Assembly (NCBI RefSeq): GCF_023078275.1
Contig: NC_062990.1
Location: 5,471,549 to 5,535,548, forward strand
Direction of reading: 5' to 3'
DNA length: 64,000 nt
Origin: Leguminivora glycinivorella
Taxonomy: Eukaryota; Arthropoda; Insecta; Lepidoptera; Tortricidae
Shown here: positions 1-12,800 of the stretch, piece by piece
How positions within the stretch are numbered: position 1 is the first letter of the stretch
Layout of the letters: each line of letters opens with the position of its first letter
Translations under genes and position numbers: made by a program
Notes under the pieces: model-generated
What the model was told of the DNA's origin: nothing
What the model saw: only the letters and a program-made list of their open reading frames with translations
The model's database searches: none

Positions 1-307
1 GTGGATTGAGTGAGCATAAGAAACTATTTGTAAAAAATTTAATACGTCACTAGGTGATCTAATATTTATAGAGGTAGGTTGGCCTATTTTTTACTAAATG
101 TTAGTATATAAATATTATATGTTAAATGAATATATTCACTGTTTTCGTTGGTAGTTTGTGAGAACTGAGTGAGCACATGTTATTGGCTGTATCTTTTGAT
201 TTATCTTTTTACAAATTCAGAGATTCGTTTTACAATTGTTTTAGAACTTTTACTAAATGATCAGCATATTTTTTTTTTCATTTTCGGAAGGTGCTCACTC
301 AATCCAC
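1..307. mobile_element. MITE with 16-bp terminal inverted repeats
   Basis: The window opens with GTGGATTGAGTGAGCA, and its exact reverse complement stands at 292-307. The interior is AT-rich without an ORF. The element may start a few bases left of the window, so a target duplication cannot be read. Confidence 0.55.
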
Positions 308-479
308 ATACACACCGCCTGAGTGGGGACGCTGCCTAACACAGATGTCTCTGCAATCATTTAAAATATGTTGTTGCCTAAATCAAAGACCACTAAAAAA
401 ACTGCTTATTATTTGTTCCGTTTGTATATGTATGTTTTTAATTTATTTTGACAGTGTAATAGATGGTCGGAGGAAACAC

Positions 480-690
480 TTTATAGGAAACGTGGAAATA
501 AATGGTAGAGGTCTTTGCCCAGCAGTGGGACACGCATATTCGCTAGCCTTTATCCCATTTGGGGTCGGCACAGCATGTCTTTTTCTTCCATACCTCTCCA
601 TCGGACGTCATCTCGTGGAGATAAATGGGATAGGTCTTTGCCCAGCCCAGCAGCGCGAGTAGTGGGACACTCGTCGAATAAACTAGGAAA
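480..690. repeat. Lepidopteran-type dispersed repeat fragments
   Basis: Two copies of GGTCTTTGCCCAGC (511 and 632) flank a segment starting TTTGGGGTCGGCACAGC. I know both from many moth and butterfly repeats. A third related tail is at 56645. Confidence 0.4.
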
Positions 691-731
691 AAAAAAACTT
701 TTTAAATACTTATGTATAATTTTGTTCCCAG

Positions 732-866
732 ATCTGCCTGTGGTCCAACAAATGTGACCTGTCACTGTCAGTGGGTGAGCCTGTGACTCTGGGCGAGAAG
801 GGCAAGGACCCCGCGCAGCAGCCGGCTATAGACCCCTTCCAGATGGTCATAGACTTTAAAGATAAG
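732..866 (+). CDS. ARMT1: ARMT1 exon a (first exon in window)
   Basis: Follows the acceptor TTTGTTCCCAG and ends GATAAG before GTACAG; 45 whole codons. Encodes ICLWSNKCDLSLSVGEP and onward; the LWxNKCDLSLS block is characteristic of ARMT1. Two decayed tandem copies of its 3' two thirds follow directly at 910-1125. Confidence 0.85.
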
Positions 867-3800
867 GTACAGTACACGTAGGTGGCGCCACTAGCAGGCA
901 CAGTAGAGACAAATGTGACCTCTCGCTGTCAGTAGGGGAGCCTGTGACTCTGGGCGAGAAGGGACAGGACCCCACGCAGCAGCCGGCTATAGACCCCTTC
1001 CAGATGGTCATAGACTTAAAAGATATTAAGGTACCGTACACGTAGGGGGCGCCACTAGCGTGCACAGTAGAGACAAATGTGACCTCTCGCTGTCAGTTGG
1101 CGAGCCGGTGACTCTGGGCACACCTGGGACAGAGGCGATCAAATATATGAAAGAGGCGCGTTCCTACCACACAGTTAAAACTCGTGTAGGTGAACACGTA
1201 CCAATCGTACCATGCTTGTATGGGTGAAATATGACAAAAAAATAACAAAAGTAGAACTTTATGAAGACTTTCTAGGAAAAATGTTTTGAACTTGATAGGT
1301 TGAACAGTTTTTGAAAAAAATACGGGAAACTACGGAACCCTACACTGAGCGTGGCCCGACACGCTCTTGGCCTGTTTTTTTTAGTCGTCTCGCCTATTAT
1401 AATTATAAATCTTCTTTTTTCAGTTGCTAGCAGACGACACGGCTAAAATAGCTGACCAAGTGGTCGCCAAAGCGGAAGCCATCGGGAAAGCGATAGCCAA
1501 TGTAAGTATTCAATAATCTAATACGAGGGCCAAACTGAAAGTTTTCAGAAAATCAAAAACTAAACAAACTAGCAAGTTATTATTATAGTTTTTCACCACA
1601 CCAACTGGTAACGGCTTTGCTATTCGAAAACAGATAGCAAAATTGCATTTTATCCACAAGAGTGCAAAGTAATTTCATACAAATTTTTATTTTCATTCAA
1701 GAGTTAATAAAGTAGTATCCTTCACTAAACATTGCATGTTTCAGAACACCGTTTTCAAAGCCAAATGCAGTTGTCATAGGTTGGCCAAGATTGGCGGCAC
1801 AAGAATTTGCATGGATGAGGTTTCTTTTGTTATACATTATTATTTGTATGTAGTTAGTTGGTATAACGTTGTTTTTGATTTGATAATATCCTGTCAAGAA
1901 AGAAATATTACGTAGGTACAATCAAGTGCAAAAATACGTATCGATAATCGTCTCATTAATATGGTACTACGCTCTTATTACACCGGACTAAGATGCTATA
2001 GGACATGTTTTTGAGTAACATGTGTACACCCATAATTTTACACTTGATTGTATTAAATTATCAGCTAATTTAAACCCATATGACGTTGGTGCCTTTATAC
2101 TTACTCATTTTGAGTAAACCAACATGGCACGGCGTTTATGGTGTTGCTGTTTTAATGCTATAATATTCTTAGTAAGTAATTGTATCCATAGTTTACTTTG
2201 AGGCCATAAAAAGTAGACCGGTAGGGCCGATATACCTTTTTATAAAGGTCCTTTAAAAAACGTAGGTATTAGGTACCTTTTAAATAAAATTTTATTTGAT
2301 TTATAGTCCGTTGAAATTTGTGTACTAGTTTTATGTAGTTGATGTAGTGTATTTTTGTTATCGGTTCGATAATGAAGTACCTAGTGGTAATTTTTTAATT
2401 TGTAGGACTTGACCGAGAGCTGTCATGTAATAGGTGGCCATCACAATAGATTAGTATATAGTGATACTAGTGATCAGTGGCGGCTGGTCAAAATTTCTGC
2501 TAGGCTACACTGAGCAAAAAGAAACCTACCTTAAAATTAGGTACTTTACTAGTAATCCATTTTAGGCAAGCCGGTGGGAATCGGCTTGTATGGATCAACC
2601 GCTGCTGCTAGTGATATATATGTTCAAGTGCAAGTACCTACGCACACGGGAGTGTTATTATAATGCAGTATTTGATCGGCGTGCTGTACTTTACGTAACC
2701 TAGTCGCAATGTAACCAATATCACATGCGAGTCGTGCGTATAAATTGGCTTTAACCCTTAATTTACCCGTCGTATTCCGATATGTAATACAAACAGTATT
2801 CAGCTCACTTTGCCGAGGTCTAAAAAATGAGACAATACTCGGTGAAAAATTCAAAGCGGTTAAAAGGTTAACTTCTGTCTCGTCACGTGACCCCTATAAA
2901 CTTCATTATTAACAGAGACTAAATTTCTACTGAAAAGTTGTTTGTCTTTTTAACACGCTTTTATTAGGTCGTCGTGTATGTAACTATGTATGTAATGGAA
3001 TCTGCGGAGGCTAATTTAACCATCTTCCTGGAGTCGTAGCGTAATGAAAATTGGCAGCTATATGTAGTTCCGATGACAATACAATAATATGGTACTGTTG
3101 AGCTGATCTGATGATGGAGTCGGAAGATATGAACTGGAACTACATGATGGAACCTCGTATCATAGCCGTTTTTGGGTTTCTTAGAAAAGTCTTGTAATGA
3201 ACTTTGACTACAATTAGGTTTCAAGGTCTGATGATGAAGCCGAAAGATATGAACTGGAACTACATGATGGAACATCGTATCATAGCTGTTTTTGGGTTTC
3301 TTAGAAAAGTCTTGTAATGAACTTTGACTACGATTAGGTTTCAAGGTCTGATGATGGAGCCGGAAGATATGAACTGGAACTACATCATGGAACACCGTAT
3401 CATAGCTGTTTTTGGGCTTCTTAGGAAAGTCTTGTAATGAACTTTGACTACAATTAGGTTTCAAGGTCTGATGATGGAGCCGGAAGATATGAGCTGGAAC
3501 TACATGATGGAACATCGTATCATAGCTGTTTTTGGGCTTCTTAGAAAAGTCTTGTAATGAACTTTGACTACGATTAGGTTTCAAGGTCTGATGATGGAGC
3601 CGGAAGATATGAACTGGAACTACATGATAGAACATCGTATCATAGCTGTTTTTGGGCTTCTTAGAAAAGTCTTGTAATGAACTTTGACTACGATTAGAAT
3701 TCAAGGTCTGATGATGGAGCCGGAAGATATGAACTGGAACTACATGATGGAACATCGTATCATAGCTGTTTTTGGGCTTCTTAGAAAAGTCTTGTAATGA

Positions 3801-6800
3801 ACTATGACTACGATTAGGTTTCAAGGCCTGATGATGGTGCCGGAAGATAAGAACAGAAAAAAAGGGGGGGGGGGGGCTCGAGGGGGGAAGCATGAAAGAA
3901 AGATCAACGTAGTATTTAAGATAAGTTGGGTTAGCGTTTTCTTGTGACATTTAAGAGCAAACAAAGGGGGGCTCGGGGGCGAAGCCCCCGCATGAAAGAA
4001 AGATCAACGTTGTATTTAAAATAAGTTGGTTTAGGGTTTTCTTGTGATCCTTAAGAGTAAAGAAAAGGGGGCTCGGGGGCGAAGCCCCCGCATGAAAGAA
4101 AGATCAACGTAGTATTTAAGATAAGTTGGGTTAGCGTTTTCTTGTGACCTTTAAGAGTAAACAAAGGGGGCTCGGGGGCGAAGCCCCCGCATAAAAGAAA
4201 GATTAACGTAGTATTTAAAATAAGTTGGGTTAGCGTTTTCTTGTGACCTTTAAAGGTCACAAGAAAACCCCCCCCCCCTTTGTTTGCTCTTAAGAGCAAA
4301 CAAAGGGGGGAAACTCGAGGGGCGAAGCCCCCGCATGAAAGAAAGATCAACGTTGTATTTAGAATAAGTTGGGTTAGCGTTTTCTTGTGACCTTTAAGAG
4401 CAAACAAAGGGGGCTCGGGGGCGAAGCCCCCGCATGAAAGAAAGATCAACGTAGTAGTTAAGATAAGTTGGGTTAGCGTTTTCTTGTGACCTTTAAGAGC
4501 AAACAAAGGGGGCTCGGGGGCGAAGCCCCCGCATGAAAGAAAGATCAACGTTGTATTTAGAATAAGTTGGTTTGGGGTTTTCTTGTGATCCTTAAGAGTA
4601 AAGAAAAGGGGGCTCGGGGGCGAAGCCCCCGCATGAAAGAAAGATCAACGTAGTATTTAAGATAAGTTGGGTTAGCGTTTTCTTGTGGCCTTTAAGAGTA
4701 AACAAAGGGGGCTCGGGGGCTTCGCCCCCATAAAAGAAAGATTAACGTAGTATTTAAAAAAGTTGGGTTAGCGTTTTCTTGTGACCTTTCAGAGTAAACA
4801 AAGGGGGGCTCGGGGGCAAAGCCCCCGCATGAAAGAAAGATCAACGTTGTATTTAAAATAAGTTGGTTTAGGGTTTTCTTGTGATCCTTAAGAGTAAAGA
4901 AAAGGGGGCTCGGGGGCGAAGCCCCCGCATGAAAGAAAGATCAACGTAGTATATAAGATAAGTTGGGTTAGCGTTTTCTTGTGACCTTTAAGAGTAAACA
5001 AAGGGGGGCTCGGGGGGCGAAGCCCCCCGCATAAAAAAAAGATCAACGTAGTATTTAGAATAAGTTTCGTTAGCGTTTTCTTGTGACCTTTAAGAGCAAA
5101 CAAAGGGGGGCTCGGGGGGCGAAGCCCCCCGCATGAAAGAAAGATCAACGTAGTATTTAGAATAAGTTGGGTTAGCGTTTTCTTGTGACCTTTAAGAGCA
5201 AACAAAGGGGGGCTCGGGGAGCGAAGCCGGGGCATGAAAGAAAGATCAACGTAGTATTTAAGATAAGTTGGGTTAGCGTTTTCTTGTGACATTTAATAGC
5301 AAACAAAGGGGGGCTCGGGGGGCGAAGCCCCCGCATGAAAGAAAGATCAACGTTGTATTTAAAATAAGTTGGTTTAGGGTTTTCTTGTGATCCTTAAGAG
5401 CAAACAAAGGGGGGCTCGGGGGGCGAAGCCCCCGCATGAAAGAAAGATCAACGTACTATTTAAGATAAGTTGGGTTAGCGTTTTCTTGTGACATTTAAGA
5501 GCAAACAAAGGGGGGCTCGGGGGGCGAAGCCCCCGCATGAAAGAAAGATTAACGTAGTATTTAAAATAAGTTGGGTTAGCGTTTTCTTGTGACCTTTAAG
5601 AGCAAACAAAGGGGGGCTCGGGGGGCGAAGCCCCCGCATGAAAGAAAGATCAACGTAGTATTTAAGGTAAGTTGTGTTAGCGTTTTCTTGTGACCTTTAA
5701 GAGCAAACAAAGGGGGCTCGGGGGCGAAGCCCCCTCATAAAAGAAAGATCAACGTTGTTTTTAAAATAAGTTGGGTTAGCGTTTTCTTGTGACCTTTAAG
5801 AGCAAACAAAGGGGGGCTCGGGGGGCGAAGCCCCCCGCATGAAAGAAAGATCAACGTAGTATTTAAGATAAGTTGGTTTAGCGTTTTCTTGTGACCTTTA
5901 AGAGCAAACAAAGGGGGGCTCGGGGGGTGAAGCCCCCCGCATGAAAGAAAGATCAACGTAGTATTTAAAATAAGTTGGGTTAGGGTTTTCTTGTGATCCT
6001 TAAGAGTAACGAAAAGGGGGGCTCGGGGGGCGAAGCCCCCGCATGAAAGAAAGATCAACGTACTATTTAAGATAAGTTGGGTTAGCGTTTTCTTGTGACA
6101 TTTAAGAGCAAACAAAGGGGGGCTCGGGGGGCGAAGCCCCCCGCATGAAAGAAAGATTAACGTAGTATTTAAAATAAGTTGGGTTAGCGTTTTCTTGTGA
6201 CCTTTAAGAGCAAACAAAGGGGGGCTCGGGGGGCGAAGCCCCCGCATGAAAGAAAGATCAACGTAGTATTTAAGGTAAGTTGTGTTAGCGTTTTCTTGTG
6301 ACCTTTAAGAGCAAACAAAGGGGGGCTCGGGGGGCGAAGCCCCCCGCATAAAAGAAAGATCAACGTTGTTTTTAAAATAAGTTGGGTTAGCGTTTTCTTG
6401 TGACCTTTAAGAGCAAACAAAGGGGGGCTCGGGGGGCGAAGCCCCCGCATGAAAGAAAGATCAACGTAGTATTTAAGATAAGTTGGTTTAGCGTTTTCTT
6501 GTGACCTTTAAGAGCAAACAAAGGGGGGCTCGGGGGGTGAAGCCCCCGCATGAAAGAAAGATCAACGTAGTATTTAAAATAAGTTGGGTTAGGGTTTTCT
6601 TGTGATCCTTAAGAGTAACGAAAAGGGGGGCTCGGGGGGCGAAGCCCCCAGCATAAAAGAAAGATTAACTTAGTATTTAAAATAAGTTGGGTTAGCGTTT
6701 TCTTGTGACCTTTAAGAGCAAACAAAGGGGGCTCGGGGCGAAGCCCCCGCATAAAAGAAAGATCAACGTTGTTTTTAAAATAAGTTGGGTTAGCGTTTTC

Positions 6801-9800
6801 TTGTGACCTTTAAGAGCAAACAAAGGGGGGCTCGGGGGGCGATGCCCCCCGCATGAAAGAAAGATCAACGTTGTATTTTAAATAAGTTGGTTTAGGGTTT
6901 TCTTGTGACCCTTAAGAGTAACGAAAAGGGGGGCTCGGGGGGCGAAGCCCCCCGCATAAAAGAAAGATCAACGTAGTATTTAAAATAAGTTGGGTTAGGG
7001 TTTTCTTGTGACCTTTAAGAGCAAACAAAGGGGGGCTCGGGGGGCTTCGCCCCCCCATAAAAGAAAGATTAACGTAGTATTTAAAAAAAGTTGGGTTAGC
7101 GTTTTCTTGTGACCTTTCAGAGTAAACAAAGGGGGGCTCGGGGGGCAAAGCCCCCCGCATGAAAGAAAGATCAACGTTGTATTTAAAATAAGTTGGTTTA
7201 GGGTTTTCTTGTGATCCTTAAGAGTAAAGAAAAGGGGGGCTCGGGGGGCGAAGCCCCCCGCATGAAAGAAAGATCAACGTAGTATATAAGATAAGTTGGG
7301 TTAGCGTTTTCTTGTGACCTTTAAGAGTAAACAAAGGGGGGCTCGGGGGGCGAAGCCCCCGCATAAAAAAAAGATCAACGTAGTATTTAGAATAAGTTTC
7401 GTTAGCGTTTTCTTGTGACCTTTAAGAGCAAACAAAGGGGGGCTCGGGGGGCGAAGCCCCCGCATGAAAGAAAGATCAACGTAGTATTTAGAATAAGTTG
7501 GGTTAGCGTTTTCTTGTGACCTTTAAGAGCAAACAAAGGGGGGCTCGGGGAGCGAAGCCGGGGCATGAAAGAAAGATCAACGTAGTATTTAAGATAAGTT
7601 GGGTTAGCGTTTTCTTGTGACATTTAATAGCAAACAAAGGGGGCTCGGGGGCGAAGCCCCCGCATGAAAGAAAGATCAACGTTGTATTTAAAATAAGTTG
7701 GTTTAGGGTTTTCTTGTGATCCTTAAGAGCAAACAAAGGGGGCTCGGGGGCGAAGCCCCCGCATGAAAGAAAGATCAACGTACTATTTAAGATAAGTTGG
7801 GTTAGCGTTTTCTTGTGACATTTAAGAGCAAACAAAGGGGGCTCGGGGGCGAAGCCCCCGCATGAAAGAAAGATTAACGTAGTATTTAAAATAAGTTGGG
7901 TTAGCGTTTTCTTGTGACCTTTAAGAGCAAACAAAGGGGGGCTCGGGGGCGAAGCCCCCGCATGAAAGAAAGATCAACGTAGTATTTAAGGTAAGTTGTG
8001 TTAGCGTTTTCTTGTGACCTTTAAGAGCAAACAAAGGGGGCTCGGGGGCGAAGCCCCCGCATAAAAGAAAGATCAACGTTGTTTTTAAAATAAGTTGGGT
8101 TAGCGTTTTCTTGTGACCTTTAAGAGCAAACAAAGGGGGCTCGGGGGCGAAGCCCCCGCATGAAAGAAAGATCAACGTAGTATTTAAGATAAGTTGGTTT
8201 AGCGTTTTCTTGTGACCTTTAAGAGCAAACAAAGGGGGGCTCGGGGGGTGAAGCCCCCCGCATGAAAGAAAGATCAACGTAGTATTTAAAATAAGTTGGG
8301 TTAGGGTTTTCTTGTGATCCTTAAGAGTAACGAAAAGGGGGGCTCGGGGGGCGAAGCCCCCAGCATAAAAGAAAGATTAACTTAGTATTTAAAATAAGTT
8401 GGGTTAGCGTTTTCTTGTGACCTTTAAGAGCAAACAAAGGGGGGCTCGGGGAGCGAAGCCGGGGCATGAAAGAAAGATCAACGTAGTATTTAAGATAAGT
8501 TGGGTTAGCGTTTTCTTGTGACATTTAATAGCAAACAAAGGGGGCTCGGGGGCGAAGCCCCCGCATGAAAGAAAGATCAACGTTGTATTTAAAATAAGTT
8601 GGTTTAGGGTTTTCTTGTGATCCTTAAGAGCAAACAAAGGGGGGCTCGGGGGGCGAAGCCCCCGCATGAAAGAAAGATCAACGTACTATTTAAGATAAGT
8701 TGGGTTAGCGTTTTCTTGTGACATTTAAGAGCAAACAAGGGGGGGCTCGGGGGCGAAGCCCCCGCATGAAAGAAAGATTAACGTAGTATTTAAAATAAGT
8801 TGGGTTAGCGTTTTCTTGTGACCTTTAAGAGCAAACAAAGGGGGCTCGGGGGGCGAAGCCCCCGCATGAAAGAAAGATCAACGTAGTATTTAAGGTAAGT
8901 TGTGTTAGCGTTTTCTTGTGACCTTTAAGAGCAAACAAAGGGGGGCTCGGGGGCGAAGCCCCCCGCATAAAAGAAAGATCAACGTTGTTTTTAAAATAAG
9001 TTGGGTTAGCGTTTTCTTGTGACCTTTAAGAGCAAACAAAGGGGGCTCGGGGGGCGAAGCCCCCGCATGAAAGAAAGATCAACGTAGTATTTAAGATAAG
9101 TTGGTTTAGCGTTTTCTTGTGACCTTTAAGAGCAAACAAAGGGGGGCTCGGGGGGTGAAGCCCCCCGCATGAAAGAAAGATCAACGTAGTATTTAAAATA
9201 AGTTGGGTTAGGGTTTTCTTGTGATCCTTAAGAGTAACGAAAAGGGGGCTCGGGGGCGAAGCCCCCAGCATAAAAGAAAGATTAACTTAGTATTTAAAAT
9301 AAGTTGGGTTAGCGTTTTCTTGTGACCTTTAAGAGCAAACAAAGGGGGCTCGGGGGCGAAGCCCCCGCATAAAAGAAAGATCAACGTTGTTTTTAAAATA
9401 AGTTGGGTTAGCGTTTTCTTGTGACCTTTAAGAGCAAACAAAGGGGGGCTCGGGGGGCGATGCCCCCGCATGAAAGAAAGATCAACGTTGTATTTTAAAT
9501 AAGTTGGTTTAGGGTTTTCTTGTGACCCTTAAGAGTAACGAAAAGGGGGCTCGGGGGCGAAGCCCCCGCATAAAAGAAAGATCAACGTAGTATTTAAAAT
9601 AAGTTGGGTTAGGGTTTTCTTGTGACCTTTAAGAGCAAACAAAGGGGGGCTCGGGGGCGAAGCCCCCGCATGAAAGAAAGATCAACGTAGTATTTAAGAT
9701 AAGTTGGGTTAGTGTTTTCTTGTGACCTTTAAGAGTAAACAAAGGGGGCTCGGGGGCGAAGCCCCCCGCATAAAAGAAAGATAAACGTTGTATTTAAAAT

Positions 9801-12800
9801 AAGTTGGGTTAGGGTTTTCTTGTTACCCTTAAGAGTAACGAAAAGGGGGCTCGGGGGCGAAGCCCCCGCATAAAAGAAAGATTAACGTAGTATTTAAAAT
9901 AAGTTGGGTTAGCGTTTTCTTGTGACCTTTCAGAGCAAACAAAGGGGGGCTCGGGGCAAAGCCCCCGCATAAAAGAAAGATCAACGTTGTATTTAAAATA
10001 AGTTGGGTAATGGTTTTCCTGTGACCCTTAAGTGCAAATAAAGGGGGCTCGGCAAAAAAGAAATACTTAAATTTTGTTTGAATTAGTTGAAATGTGACAA
10101 TATTTTCTAATCGAGTCAAACAAAATCCCACTAGCTGAGAGCTTCAAAACAATGTATGGCGAAAGTATGTCTCTCTAATGTCTTCAAAAAGTCCGCGATG
10201 GCACATGTCTATATTGTCTATCTTTTACGGATAACTTACTAGGTATAAACATTTTTATGATAATACCGTAATAAGAAGGTAGCCGCTAGTTATTATTAAG
10301 TAGCAATTAGCAATAAGTACACGTTAAGCCACAAATGGCATGTAAAATCCGCCTACTTGAAATAATTTTATGTATAAATGTTAAAAGGTATTTATTTCAT
10401 TATTAACACTTTCGCTACCAAGAACCCGACTGTCGGGCACACCGCTCGTAGAAGCGTAGCCGATTACATGGGTTTCCCCGTATGTAGCGAAAATGTCGTA
10501 GCGCCGCGTAGAGCCCGGTTTCGAAAGTGTTAATGACTAAAAAGTATAAAATAAATTAATAGTTTAAAAAACACTATAAAACACGCTTTTATAAATGCAC
10601 GTAAAAGCCAAAAATAAATTATGGATCGTTCAAGTTGTCTCTATTTGTGAGCTGAAGTTTAAAAACTATGTGCTTTTAATTATAATATTTGATTGTAAAA
10701 GCGTGGGGCGCTGGAACAGGAAAGACTTTCTTGTAAACAAATACTAATTCGAACTTCCTGGCGAAGGAAGTTGCATAAGAACATAACGTTTACATATGCC
10801 GCCTAAGGGTTACCAAAGAGAACCAAAGATATCTCGTCCACGAACAAGAACTCTGCATCCTGTTACTGTAGACACTTTCCCCTTTTGTACTTTGATTACC
10901 GGAAAAAAGCGGCGTTCTAAGTGTCGGTGACTGTCGACTCTCCTCGCTAGTCTCGCTACTAGTGCATATTTTGTCTGAGTTCGACAAACTGGTACCTACT
11001 TTGAACACTGACTTTTAATTGATTTGACTGTTTAATGTAGAACCTACTACTCATGCTGCAACTCCAGTTAGCGCGTCAATCTGTGTAACCTCCTTCCCGT
11101 AACATAGCATAATTTGATTTATCAGCAAGTTATACTTATATATTCTGTGGTTATACAAAAAGTCTTTCCTGTTCCAGCGCCCCACGCTTTTACAATCAAA
11201 TATTATAATTAAAAGCACATAGTTTTTAAACTTCAGCTCACAAATAGAGACAACTTGAACGATCCATAATTTATTTTTGGCTTTTACGTGCATTTATAAA
11301 AGCGTGTTTTATAGTGTTTTTTAAACTATTAATTTATTTAAGTTCCGTTTAACTATTGTAGGAGCAAAAAGAGGCGCTAGCCAGAGCGGCCGCGGACAAA
11401 GCGAACAAAGGCAAAGGCAAGGGCAAGGCGCCGCCCCCTCCGCCCCCTCCCCCGCCGGAGCCGGCCGAGGACGGCGCGGAGCCCGAGCCGCCGCCGCCGC
11501 CCGTGCCCTGCCCCGCTAAGGTCCTCGTGCCCAGCGCTGTGCAGTTCGGTAAGTCTTATAACTATAACTACAGCCCGTTTTATAAACTATAGACGCTCCG
11601 ATTCTTCGATCTTACGCGGAGCTCGGCCATCCTATTTAGATACTTGTACTTTTATTCTGTGTATGAGGCCTCCTGGACTGGACCTTTCGGGCTTTCGGAC
11701 ATACGTGGAGCTCGGCCTTCGTCTTTAAACACTTGCATTAAGAAAATCAAAGCTCAAACACAGAACAGTACCTACTGTTCTGTGTTTGAGCTTTGATTTT
11801 CTTGAACGCTTCGGGCCTTCGGTGCTATGCGGAGCTCGACCTTTGGCCTTCACTTTTAGATACTTGCAGTTCGGTAAGTATTATTAGATAAGTCTTTCTA
11901 TGTTTAAAGAGGGCTTTTACTAGACTAGATGCTCCGGGTTTTCGATCTTACACGGAGCTCTGCCATCTTATTTCGATACTTGTACTTTTGTTTTGTCCTG
12001 TGTATGAGGCGTCTTGGACTAGACGCTTCGGGCCTTCGACCCTACGCGGAGCACGGCCTTTGACTTTCAGATACTTATACCTATTTTTGTCCTGTGTATG
12101 ATCACTCATCTCTTAAACGAAAGACGGACAAACAAACAAACATACACACTGCCATTTATAATATGTGACAATCCATAAGAAAAGGGCCCTTATGGCGGTT
12201 TCTAGTTACGGAGATATCGACGTTTTTGTAAAATCGTTCGAAATTATCGATTTTTGAATTTATGCAAAATAGTAAAATATACGAATAGACGTGCAATTGT
12301 AGCTTGGTTTCAGTAGTGTACGTTAAGTATTTCTATATTAAAATTCAGCTCAAAGTTTAGTAGAAAAGGGCCCTTATGCCAGAGCGCGTTCGAAAATATG
12401 AAAACTGTTGTTAAAAAATGTTGTAATTACTTACAACTTTTGTTTATAAGTTAGTTTATGTTATATAGGTACGATTCAATGAAGTACTTTGATACCTAAT
12501 TTAAAAATTACCCGATTTAGGTACCTAGTCGTCACTTTAAAATAAAAATCTTACTCGTGAGTAGCTACTAAGTGCAATCTGACTTCAAACCTCACTCGGC
12601 GGCGTGTCAAAGCGAAGATGTTCTTCCTTTGACTAATGCCGCCGTTACCACTGTCTCTCTCTTACTCGCGACACTTCGCTCGCACGCCGCGCTCTTCACG
12701 TGGCAATGTTGCAGCAGTTGACGGTACGTAGTTTATGAATGGTCCCTTATTGGTGACATTATCGGTGGTAAGATGTGTTTTCTTCCGATATACTAAGTGT

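Noticed and set aside
910..1030. Second exon-like copy as a mutually exclusive ARMT1 exon
   Set aside because: It has a donor but no acceptor and lacks the first codons, so it cannot be included as a normal exon.
2964..3950. 328-codon minus-strand frame with 40-residue repeats
   Set aside because: It only follows the 120-bp minisatellite, whose period is a multiple of three, and runs through an ARMT1 intron. No start context, no domain, no exon borders.
3070..10055. CRISPR-like regular repeats
   Set aside because: There are no unique spacers; the whole unit repeats in tandem, and the DNA is eukaryotic.
4051..10131. Many minus-strand frames with a 33-residue repeat
   Set aside because: Translation of the 99-bp satellite; frames break wherever the G/C run length changes.
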